35,954 nt of DNA, taken from positions 1 through 35,954 of the forward strand of contig DAOVTE010000004.1 in assembly GCA_030627705.1 (NCBI GenBank), given 5' to 3'. The position numbers and the translations under genes are program-made. The DNA is from Bacteroidales bacterium. Its GTDB lineage: Bacteria; Bacteroidota; Bacteroidia; Bacteroidales; JAFGXI01. The notes under the pieces are model-generated. The model ran no database searches and was not told the DNA's origin. It saw nothing but the letters and a program-made list of their open reading frames with translations. Shown in pieces: positions 28,235-35,954 of this stretch (position 1 is the first letter of the stretch; each line of letters begins with the position of its first letter).

Positions 28235-28714
28235 ATGACAGCTGCGGAGTATAATGTTTGTGTAGAACAATTTGGTGATAATGTGTTTAGATTTATTTTA
28301 AAAAGCATTAGAAGTGAAGATTATGCGAAAGATATAGTGCAAGATACCTACGAAAAAGTATGGAAAAACCATAATTCAATTACTTTTTCTAAGGCTAGGT
28401 CTTATATATTTTCTACAGCATATCATACTATGATTGATAATATTAGAAAGAACAAAAGAAAAGGAGACTTCAATAATGTAAAAGAACCTTCGCATAATGA
28501 ACAATACTCAGATTTGCACGAGATTTTACATCAAGCTATTAATTATTTACCCGAGATACAGAAAAATGTAATATTACTTAGAGATTACGAAGGTTATTCT
28601 TATAAAGAAATAGGAGAAATAACTAATCTTAATGAGTCGCAAGTAAAAGTTTATATATATAGAGCTAGATTGTTTTTGAAAAATTATATTGGGAACCTAG
28701 AAGTGATAATTTAA
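28235..28714 (+). CDS. ECF-type RNA polymerase sigma factor
   Basis: Region 2 'AKDIVQDTYEKVWKNHNSI...ARSYIFSTAYHTMIDNIRKNKR', region 4 'LPEIQKNVILLRDYEGYSYKEIGEITNLNESQVKVYIYRARLFLKNYI'. Confidence 0.94.
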   Translation: MTAAEYNVCVEQFGDNVFRFILKSIRSEDYAKDIVQDTYEKVWKNHNSITFSKARSYIFSTAYHTMIDNIRKNKRKGDFNNVKEPSHNEQYSDLHEILHQAINYLPEIQKNVILLRDYEGYSYKEIGEITNLNESQVKVYIYRARLFLKNYIGNLEVII

Positions 28715-28736
28715 AACTAACAAAGTAGAATAATTA

Positions 28737-29369
28737 ATGAATATTAATAAAGAAAATTACGAATTTGTTTTTATCGATTATATCGATGGAAAGTTATCGG
28801 CACATGATATTGCTGATTTAATGATTTTTTTTGCTGAGAACCCTAAATTAGACATAGAAACAAGCAATATAGAAAAGGTTATATTAGATCCTAAAACTAT
28901 TACATTCTATGATAAAGATTCGCTTAAAAGAACAGAAAATATTATTGAAGGAAGTCTAGATGATAAATGCATTGCTTACTTAGAGAATGATTTACCTGAA
29001 AAAGAAAGAGTAGAGTTCGAGCAATTTATTAATAGCGATATTGAAAAGAAAAAAGAATTATTTAATTATAAGAATACAATTCTTACACCTAATAATACTA
29101 TTGTTTATCCCAATAAAACTAAACTAAAAAAGTCGTTAGTTTTAAATATAAGAAGAGCTCAGTTTATTTCTTATATTTCGTCGGCAGCAGCTGTAGTTTT
29201 ATTTATTATTTCTTTTAATACTTATGGTCAACGAGCTACTAATCCAGATTATTCTAAGGTTAAATATAGTTACCTAGACAAGTCTATGATAGAGAAAGTA
29301 AAAGAAGTTATAGAGAGCCTTAATGATGGATTTATACCTGATTTAAATAATAATATTAGGCTTTATTAA
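28737..29369 (+). CDS. Putative anti-sigma-factor-like single-pass membrane protein
   Basis: Immediately downstream of the ECF sigma; 'CIAYLENDLPEKERVEFEQFINSDIEKKKELF' (anti-sigma-like helical segment), one TM 'FISYISSAAAVVLFIISF'. Assignment is by context. Confidence 0.6.
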   Translation: MNINKENYEFVFIDYIDGKLSAHDIADLMIFFAENPKLDIETSNIEKVILDPKTITFYDKDSLKRTENIIEGSLDDKCIAYLENDLPEKERVEFEQFINSDIEKKKELFNYKNTILTPNNTIVYPNKTKLKKSLVLNIRRAQFISYISSAAAVVLFIISFNTYGQRATNPDYSKVKYSYLDKSMIEKVKEVIESLNDGFIPDLNNNIRLY

Positions 29370-31154
29370 TCCCATTTTTTTCATAAGATAAGAGGCATTC
29401 ATTTTTTGTGTAATGCCTTTTCGTAGTTTATAATCAAAAATAACATCGTCATTTTCAAATTCAATCTCGAAACAATAATTCTCGAAATTATCAGTCTGTT
29501 TTTGTTCTAAATTTCCTAAAGATAAATCGTGGGTAGCAACTAATCCACTTACGTTATAGTTAATAATCTCTTCTAAAAAAGCCTTAGAACCTTGCTCTTT
29601 ATCTACCGAATTTGTTCCTTTTAAAATCTCGTCTAAAATTATAAACAAATCTGTATTGCTTTCTAGTTCTGTTTTTAGCATTTTTAGTCGCAATAATTCT
29701 GCGTGAAAATACGAGACTTGCTTGCTTAAATCGTCAGAAGTTCGCATACTTGTAAAAAGCCTAATAGGCTTAAATATAAGCTCTTTGGCAGAAACAGAAG
29801 AGCCAATCATTGCAAGAACTAAATTAACACCAACAGAACGCAGAAAAGTACTTTTTCCTGCCATATTTGCTCCAGTTACAATCTTTATTCTCTTTATATC
29901 ACGAATTATGAACTCGTTTCCTATTCTGGTTTTTTCGTTAATTAAGGGATGTCCCAAATCTTTTGTATCAAATAAAATTTTATCGTTTGGTTTAGGGAAA
30001 CTACTTTCAGGATTATTATGAGCAAATATTGCTAAACTAATATATGCATCAAAATCTTTTAAAACAGAAAACCAATTAAGTATATCGCTCTTATATTTTT
30101 GTTTGTATTTTTCAATTTTATCAATAATCTGTAAATCCCAAAGCAAAAAACCATTAAGCAAAACGCCAACAATAATGTTTAATCTTGTGTCAAGTAAATT
30201 GCCTAGTGTAAAAATCTTTTTTAGAGTTTTGCTTGCCGAATTATTAGAGCCATTTAAATCATTCTGCCTTTGTATTAATAAACCAGAAATAAATTCCCTT
30301 TCCTCTATAAGCCTAATTAACTTAGAATATTTATTAAAAACTATTAGCCTTTTACTTATAGAACTGTGTATTTTATTAATATGCTTTAGATAAAATCCGA
30401 CTATAATTAGATTTGTAATAAAAATTACAACAACCAATGTAGGGCTAATAATACCAAATATAGATAATATTATTACAACTAAAGATAGTGCTGGCAGCAA
30501 GTAAAGCAATATTGATAAAAGCTTGTTTTTTATAAACGCGTTTTGGTTATTTAACCAAATATTTATAGATTCTAAATCTTTAAAGCTATCTTTAAAACCT
30601 AAACCTGTAGCGATAAAATCCTGTATCCAATTTAAATTGGTACTTAGCTCTTTTACGGCTTTTTGTTTATCAATAATTTGATTGTTCTTTAAGAATGGTT
30701 TATTAAACCAACTTGCCAGGTTTTCTGTTCCTAAAAAAGTTGATGTTCTATTTATAGAATCAAAAATTGAGTGTTTTCCAAAGATGTCTAAATCATAAGT
30801 GAAATTATGTTCAGGATTAATAAACTGTTTTCCGTTGCAATAAAGTTTGTTGTTGTTATCGATTAAATTTAACTCATGTTTGTTGATATCTACAAGGTGT
30901 TTATAATAATTCTTTTTATCAGATATTTTTGAGCTAAACCTTAATAAAGGCAAGAAAAACACAAACCAAAGAAAAGAGTATATGCTAATTGCAGTAACTG
31001 TACTCTTTAATAGAAAATAGAAAACTACCGAACCAAGTAAAAAATACACTAATCTTGTAATTGCAATTTTACGTTGTTTAGATTTTAGATTATTATAAAC
31101 AGCCTCGTATTTATTAAGAAGTTCTTTATATGTTTTTTCTATTGTTGAATTCAC
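29343..31154 (-). CDS. Membrane-anchored MutS-family ATPase (MutS domain V only, no mismatch-recognition domain)
   Basis: Walker A 'VTGANMAGKSTFLRSVGVNLVLAMIGSSVSA', 'MRTSDDLSKQVSYFHAELLRLK', 'LFIILDEILKGTNSVDKEQGSKAFLEEI', 'SGLVATHDLSLG'; N-terminal and mid-protein hydrophobic segments. Confidence 0.9.
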   Translation of the reverse strand: MNSTIEKTYKELLNKYEAVYNNLKSKQRKIAITRLVYFLLGSVVFYFLLKSTVTAISIYSFLWFVFFLPLLRFSSKISDKKNYYKHLVDINKHELNLIDNNNKLYCNGKQFINPEHNFTYDLDIFGKHSIFDSINRTSTFLGTENLASWFNKPFLKNNQIIDKQKAVKELSTNLNWIQDFIATGLGFKDSFKDLESINIWLNNQNAFIKNKLLSILLYLLPALSLVVIILSIFGIISPTLVVVIFITNLIIVGFYLKHINKIHSSISKRLIVFNKYSKLIRLIEEREFISGLLIQRQNDLNGSNNSASKTLKKIFTLGNLLDTRLNIIVGVLLNGFLLWDLQIIDKIEKYKQKYKSDILNWFSVLKDFDAYISLAIFAHNNPESSFPKPNDKILFDTKDLGHPLINEKTRIGNEFIIRDIKRIKIVTGANMAGKSTFLRSVGVNLVLAMIGSSVSAKELIFKPIRLFTSMRTSDDLSKQVSYFHAELLRLKMLKTELESNTDLFIILDEILKGTNSVDKEQGSKAFLEEIINYNVSGLVATHDLSLGNLEQKQTDNFENYCFEIEFENDDVIFDYKLRKGITQKMNASYLMKKMGLIKPNIII

Positions 31155-31360
31155 TATTTATGTTTTTGCAAATTTGTATAAAATTATGTTACAATAAAGG
31201 CTATTTATCTTAATATAATTTAAATTTTTTAATAAAGATTTATAGCCTATAAACTTTGCAAAGGTATTTCTTTAACTTTCACAAAAAAAAATTATCTTTA
31301 CAATGTTCTGAGTATATAGATAGAATAATATAAGAAAACATAATAAAAAAATAGAAATAG

Positions 31361-32371
31361 ATGAAGTATCCAAAAAAAGTTTCCATCGGTGATATTACAG
31401 TAAGAGATGGGTTTCAGCACGAAGAGCAATTTATTCCTACAGAAGCAAAAATATGGCTTGCAGAAGAATTAATTTTATCAGGATTCAAGAAAATTGAACT
31501 AACAAATTTTGGTAATCCTAAAGGAATGCCACAGTTTAAAGATTCTGACGAATTAATGAAAGGCCTACATAAAAGCAAGAAAGTAGGACATTTAATGAGC
31601 GAAATAGAAACTACTGCAGTTACAATTAGAGAGCGTGCTATTGATCGTGCTATTGAAGCTAAGAAAGAAGGCTGGGGACCAGATAGAATTCTTTTAATGG
31701 TATCTACAAGCGAAGCTCATCATAGAAAAAACTCAGGTATTTCGCTTGATGAATATTGGAAAATGAGCGAAGAATACATTAAAAAAGCTACTGATGCTGG
31801 AATAAAAGTAAACGGTACAGTTAGTACAATTTGGGGATGCCCAATAAAAGGCCCAACTGACCCTAAAAAAGCATTAGAATTTACAAAAAGATGGTTAGAT
31901 ATAGGAGCAACAGATGTTGAGCACGCAGACCACGATGGTTCTGCATCTCCAGATAGAGTTTACGATTATTTTTCTATGATTTTAGATGCAATCCCAGATA
32001 CAACAAAACATATTGCACATTTCCATACAACAAGGGGATGGGGTAATGCAAATGTTCTAGCAGCATTACAAGCAGGTATAACTCATTACGAAGCTACAAT
32101 GGGTGGTATAGGTGGACAACCAGCAAACTTTGTTAGTGGAGTTCCGGTTGCAGGTACAGGCGCATACTATTATAAAGACCCAAGTTTAGTAGGGTTAGTT
32201 TCTATGGAAGACATGGTAGTTATGATGGATGAAATGGGTATTGACACTGGTGTTGATATTAATAGAGTTCTTAAAACAGGTGCAATGGTAGAAAGAATCG
32301 TAGGAAGAACATTACGTTCCGAAACAGTAAAAACAGGTAGAATACCTAAAGAACTTTCTGGTAGAAGGTAA
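31361..32371 (+). CDS. HMGL-like / pyruvate carboxyltransferase family TIM-barrel enzyme (hydroxymethylglutaryl-CoA lyase-like)
   Basis: 'SIGDITVRDGFQHEEQFIPTEAKIWLAEELILSGFKKIELTNFGNPKGMPQFKDSDEL', 'VNGTVSTIWGCPIKGPTDP', 'TKHIAHFHTTRGWGNANVLAALQAGITHYEATMGGIGGQPAN'. Confidence 0.85.
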   Translation: MKYPKKVSIGDITVRDGFQHEEQFIPTEAKIWLAEELILSGFKKIELTNFGNPKGMPQFKDSDELMKGLHKSKKVGHLMSEIETTAVTIRERAIDRAIEAKKEGWGPDRILLMVSTSEAHHRKNSGISLDEYWKMSEEYIKKATDAGIKVNGTVSTIWGCPIKGPTDPKKALEFTKRWLDIGATDVEHADHDGSASPDRVYDYFSMILDAIPDTTKHIAHFHTTRGWGNANVLAALQAGITHYEATMGGIGGQPANFVSGVPVAGTGAYYYKDPSLVGLVSMEDMVVMMDEMGIDTGVDINRVLKTGAMVERIVGRTLRSETVKTGRIPKELSGRR

Positions 32372-32392
32372 AATTACAAAACACGTAAACAC

Positions 32393-32429
32393 AAAAAAAA
32401 CCTTGAAGTTTAACTTCAAGGTTTTTTTT
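32393..32429. terminator. Bidirectional Rho-independent terminator between convergent HMGL-like and trxA genes
   Basis: A8-CCTTGAAGTT-T-AACTTCAAGG-T8, perfect 10-bp arms (32401-32410 / 32412-32421) with an A tract and a U tract on either side. Confidence 0.92.
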
Positions 32430-32455
32430 ATAAATATTTTTTAAGGATTTAAACC

Positions 32456-32815
32456 TTATTTTGTAACTTTTAATACATCAGTAATAGCTTTTTCAAAAGT
32501 TTCTTTTGGTAAAGCACCTTGCGCCATTTGTGGTTGTCCATCCATAGGAACAAATAATAACGAAGGAATACTTTGTACACCAAAAACACCAGCCAATTCT
32601 TGTTGATCTTCTGTGTTTATTTTGTAGATAACGATTTTATCGCCATACTCTTTTTGTAACTCTTCTAATACAGGAGCAACCATTTTACATGGCTGGCACC
32701 AATCTGCATAAAAATCTATTAAACAAGGAGCGCCACCTTCATATTTCCATTCTTTATTATCTGCGTAATTAAAAACTTTTGTTTTAAATGTGTCAACTGT
32801 TAAATGTTCTAACAT
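32456..32815 (-). CDS. trxA: Thioredoxin
   Basis: 'LIDFYADWCQPCKMVAPVLEELQKEYGDKIVIYKINTEDQQELAGVFGVQSIPSLLFVP', with WCQPC (variant of WCGPC). Confidence 0.93.
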   Translation of the reverse strand: MLEHLTVDTFKTKVFNYADNKEWKYEGGAPCLIDFYADWCQPCKMVAPVLEELQKEYGDKIVIYKINTEDQQELAGVFGVQSIPSLLFVPMDGQPQMAQGALPKETFEKAITDVLKVTK

Positions 32816-32975
32816 CTTATCTTAAATTTATATTAATAATTCAATTTATTTTTAGATCACATATCAATTAAAATACCATTTTAATATTAATGCCAAATCG
32901 TATTAAAATCTATCAATTAATTGTAATTTTGTCAATAAGTATGTACAAATTGTCATACTTTAATATATTATTGAT

Positions 32976-34400
32976 ATGGTTGATCAATTACAAAATAAAA
33001 TATTTAAGATAATTTCTAATATTGTTGATGATAATAATATAGAATCATACGTTATAGGTGGATTTGTACGAGATATTTTATTAAAACGAGACTCTAAAGA
33101 TATTGATGTAGTTGTAGTTGGAAGCGGAATATCAATAGCTAAACAAGTTGCAAAAAAAGTAGGCAATTTAAAAGTGTCTGTTTTTAAAACCTTTGGAACT
33201 GCAATGTTTAAATATAATGATGTAGAAGTAGAATTTGTTGGTGCACGTAAAGAATCATACAATAGAAATTCAAGAAAACCAACTGTAGAAAACGGAACAT
33301 TAAAAGACGACCAAGAACGACGAGATTTTACAATAAATGCCCTAGCCATATCATTAAATAACAAAACTTACGGAAAACTTATAGACCCTTTCGGTGGGAT
33401 AAACGATCTAGAAAACAAAATAATTAAAACTCCGTTAGATTCTGACATTACTTTCTCCGACGATCCTTTACGAATGCTTAGAGCAATTAGATTTGCAACA
33501 CAACTAGATTTTACAATAGAAGAAAAAACATTTAATTCTATAGTTAGGAATAAGGATAGAATAAACATAATTTCGAAAGAGAGAATAGTTGATGAGCTAA
33601 ATAAAATTGTAATGTCGACAAACCCATCGTACGGATTTAGATTACTTGACAAAAGCGGATTGCTAAAAATTATTTTCCCAGAGCTTTACGAATTAAAGGG
33701 CGTTGAGATAATAGATGGTTTGGCTCACAAAGAAAATTTCGATCATACGGTTAAAGTTTTAGATAATTTGTGTAGAACTACCGACGATTTATGGCTGCGG
33801 TGGGCGGCTATTTTCCATGATATTGCAAAAACACGTACCAAAAAATTTATTACAGGACAAGGTTGGACATTTCATGCACACGAATTTGTTGGTGCCAAAA
33901 TGGTTCCTAAAGTCTTTAACCGAATGAAATTGCCAATGAACGAAAAAATGAAATTTGTTCAGAAAATGGTATTATTACATTTGCGACCAATTAATCTTGC
34001 ACAAGAAAAAGTTACAGACTCTGCAGTACGTAGACTATTATTCGATGCAGGCAACGATATAGATAAACTTATGCTTTTAGCAGAAGCCGATATCACATCT
34101 AATAATAGAGCAAAGGTTAGCAAGTTTATGAATAATTTTGCTTTGGTGCGTCGTAAACTAAAAGAAGTGGAGGAAAAAGACAATATCCGAAACTGGAAAT
34201 CTCCAATATCTGGCGAGTTAATTATTTCCACATTCAAGATCTCACCATCTAAAACCGTTGGTATTATTAAAGATTCTATAAAAGATGCTATTCTAGATGG
34301 CGAAATAGAAAACAACTACGAAAGTGCCTATAATTTTATGTTAAAAAAAGGCTCTGAGCTTGGCTTATCCGATACCAAAGGGTATTGCGAAAAGTTTTAA
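32976..34400 (+). CDS. cca: CCA tRNA nucleotidyltransferase / poly(A) polymerase family with HD domain
   Basis: 'YVIGGFVRDILLKRDSKDIDVVVVG', 'RRDFTINALAISLN', 'LIDPFGGINDLENKIIKTP', 'DDPLRMLRAIRFATQLDF', 'RWAAIFHDIAKTRTK' HD motif. Confidence 0.94.
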   Translation: MVDQLQNKIFKIISNIVDDNNIESYVIGGFVRDILLKRDSKDIDVVVVGSGISIAKQVAKKVGNLKVSVFKTFGTAMFKYNDVEVEFVGARKESYNRNSRKPTVENGTLKDDQERRDFTINALAISLNNKTYGKLIDPFGGINDLENKIIKTPLDSDITFSDDPLRMLRAIRFATQLDFTIEEKTFNSIVRNKDRINIISKERIVDELNKIVMSTNPSYGFRLLDKSGLLKIIFPELYELKGVEIIDGLAHKENFDHTVKVLDNLCRTTDDLWLRWAAIFHDIAKTRTKKFITGQGWTFHAHEFVGAKMVPKVFNRMKLPMNEKMKFVQKMVLLHLRPINLAQEKVTDSAVRRLLFDAGNDIDKLMLLAEADITSNNRAKVSKFMNNFALVRRKLKEVEEKDNIRNWKSPISGELIISTFKISPSKTVGIIKDSIKDAILDGEIENNYESAYNFMLKKGSELGLSDTKGYCEKF

Positions 34401-34490
34401 CTGTTCTTTATTGTTCAGAAATTTGCATTTTGAGAAATTAATAATATCAATTTATACCGAAGATATTAGCAACCATTTTGTCTATTAAAC

Positions 34491-34533
34491 CTATATATTT
34501 AGATTTAACGAAAATGTTCGTTAAAATATATAG
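34491..34533. other. Long imperfect hairpin in the cca / TPR-gene intergenic region
   Basis: CTATATAT-[TTAGA]-TTTAACGAA-AATG-TTCGTTAAA-ATATATAG: 9-bp inner and 8-bp outer perfect stems around a 5-nt bulge, no U tract. Confidence 0.55.
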
Positions 34534-34850
34534 TCTTCATAAGTTAAAGATTAGACTTTGCACTTAATTAGTTTCTAAACTTATTAAAATTAAGGACAGT
34601 ATATATTTTGATACCGTGTTGAGTCTGATATTATTTCTGCAGAAATTATTGTTGATGAGGCTGTTTTTTTTGTGTGTAAAAAGTGGTGGCTTGAATATTG
34701 ATTTTTTGATAATAGTATTGTTTATAATAATACTATGACTAGTAAAATAATTCTAAATATGAAAGTCTTTTTACCATAAAACATATTTTTGACTATATTT
34801 TACAAGAAATATTTATTATATTTACAAAAATAATCTAAATAAATGTAAAA

Positions 34851-35954
34851 GTGAGAAAGATAACATTTATAATATTAGCTCTTTTTTTATTCATTATTAA
34901 TCTTAATGCACAAGATATAAATAAGGCATTTGAATATTTCAATTCTAAACAATACGAAGAAGCAGCTAAAGAGTTTGAAGCACTTATACCTAATTACAAA
35001 AATCTATACGGAGAAAAGGATACGACAAATTTACTCTTATATTATTATATACAGCTGTAAGTTTTGATAGAGATAATAACTACAAAAAAGCAGAAGAATA
35101 TTACATAGAATGTAATACTGTTTATAAAAAAAATGGTTATGTTAAAAATCGAAATTATGCTGTTAGTTGTGGCAACCTTGCATTATTATATAGTAACACA
35201 GGTAATTATAGTAAAGCTGAACTACTTTATATTGAACTAAAAGAAATACGAGAAAAAGTATTAGGAAAAGAGCACCCAGATTATGCTACAAGCTGTAATA
35301 ATCTAGCTGCAATATATAAAATCACAGACAATTACCAAAAGGTCGAACAACTTTATATTGAAGTAAAGGCAATACGTGAAAAAGTATTAGGCAAAGAACA
35401 TCCGGATTATGCTACAAGCTGTAATAACCTTGCTGGATTATACTACAATATGGGTAACTACCAAAAAGCAGAACCGTTTTATATTGAAGCAAAAGAAATA
35501 GAAGCAAAGGTATTAGGCAAAGAACACCCAGATTATGCTACAAGCTGTAATAATCTTGCTGGATTATACTACAATATGGGTAACTACCAAAAAGCCGAAT
35601 CGCTTTATGTTGAAGCAAAAGTAATACGAGAAAAAGTATTAGGCAAAGAACACACGGATTATGCTACAAGCTGTAATAATCTTGCCGGATTATACGACAA
35701 TATGGGTAATTACCAAAAAGCCGAACCACTTTATATTGAAGCCAAAGCAATCCGAGAAAAAGTATTAGGCAAAGAACACCCATATTATGCTACAGGTTGT
35801 AATAATCTTGCCCTATTATATATTAACATAGGCAATTATAGTAAAGCAGAATTGCTTTATATTGAAGCAAAAGAAATAGAAGCAAAGGTATTAGGCAAAG
35901 AACACCCAGATTATGCTACAAGCTGTAATAATCTTGCTGGATTATACTACAATA
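34851..35954 (+). CDS. Exported kinesin-light-chain-like TPR protein, 3' partial, interrupted by an apparent frameshift (GTG-start N-terminal frame 34851-35060; TPR array in the -1 frame from about 34994 to the window end)
   Basis: N-terminal 'MRKITFIILALFLFIINLNAQDINKAFEYFNSKQYEEAAKEFEALIPNYKNLYGEKDTTN' ends at TAA 35058-35060. The frame starting at 34994 reads '...LLYTAVSFDRDNNYKKAEEYY...GNYSKAELLYIELKEIREKVLGKEHPDYATSCNNLAAIY...' with no stop to the end. Confidence 0.85.
35155..35954 (+). repeat. Tandem 126-bp (42-codon) TPR repeats
   Basis: The anchor TTATGCTACA (first copy diverged) recurs at 35155, 35281, 35407, 35533, 35659, 35785 and 35911, spaced exactly 126 bp. Confidence 0.95.

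Noticed and set aside
29722-30393. Plus-strand ORFs 29722..30021 and 30103..30393
   Set aside because: Antisense shadows of the MutS-like gene.
32984-34315. Minus-strand ORFs 32984..33364, 33368..33652 and 33959..34315
   Set aside because: Antisense shadows of cca.
35155-35954. CRISPR array or satellite repeat
   Set aside because: The 126-bp period is an open reading frame encoding 42-aa TPR units; there is no short-repeat/unique-spacer structure.

Overview
This is an AT-rich chromosomal window from a Bacteroidota bacterium. The evidence is a T9SS type B (CHU_C) C-terminal domain, PorX, a PorE-like protein, futalosine-pathway mqn genes and TANNTTTG-type promoter boxes. Most of it is housekeeping: tsaE, porX, fabD, folE, mqnB/mqnD, manA, engB/yihA, rpsF-rpsR-rplI, ndk, mnmD-like, trxA and cca. 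The most interesting region is a co-directional ~10.5 kb block at 16588-27050. It holds a PAS histidine kinase, a NarL-type regulator, an unusual receiver-only protein with a ~40-aa insertion, a trimeric [FeFe]-hydrogenase (HydC/B/A-like, group A3-like), a second degenerate 'sensory' [FeFe]-hydrogenase domain fused through a [4Fe-4S] domain directly to a histidine kinase, another receiver-only protein, and a receiver-kinase hybrid. I interpret it as a possible H2/redox-sensing phosphorelay built around a bifurcating-type hydrogenase. The window ends in a kinesin-light-chain-like TPR gene made of exact 126-bp tandem units, with an apparent frameshift near its 5' end. I saw no tRNA, rRNA, CRISPR array, IS element or prophage. 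All family calls come from reading the sequence and motifs; no database search was run.
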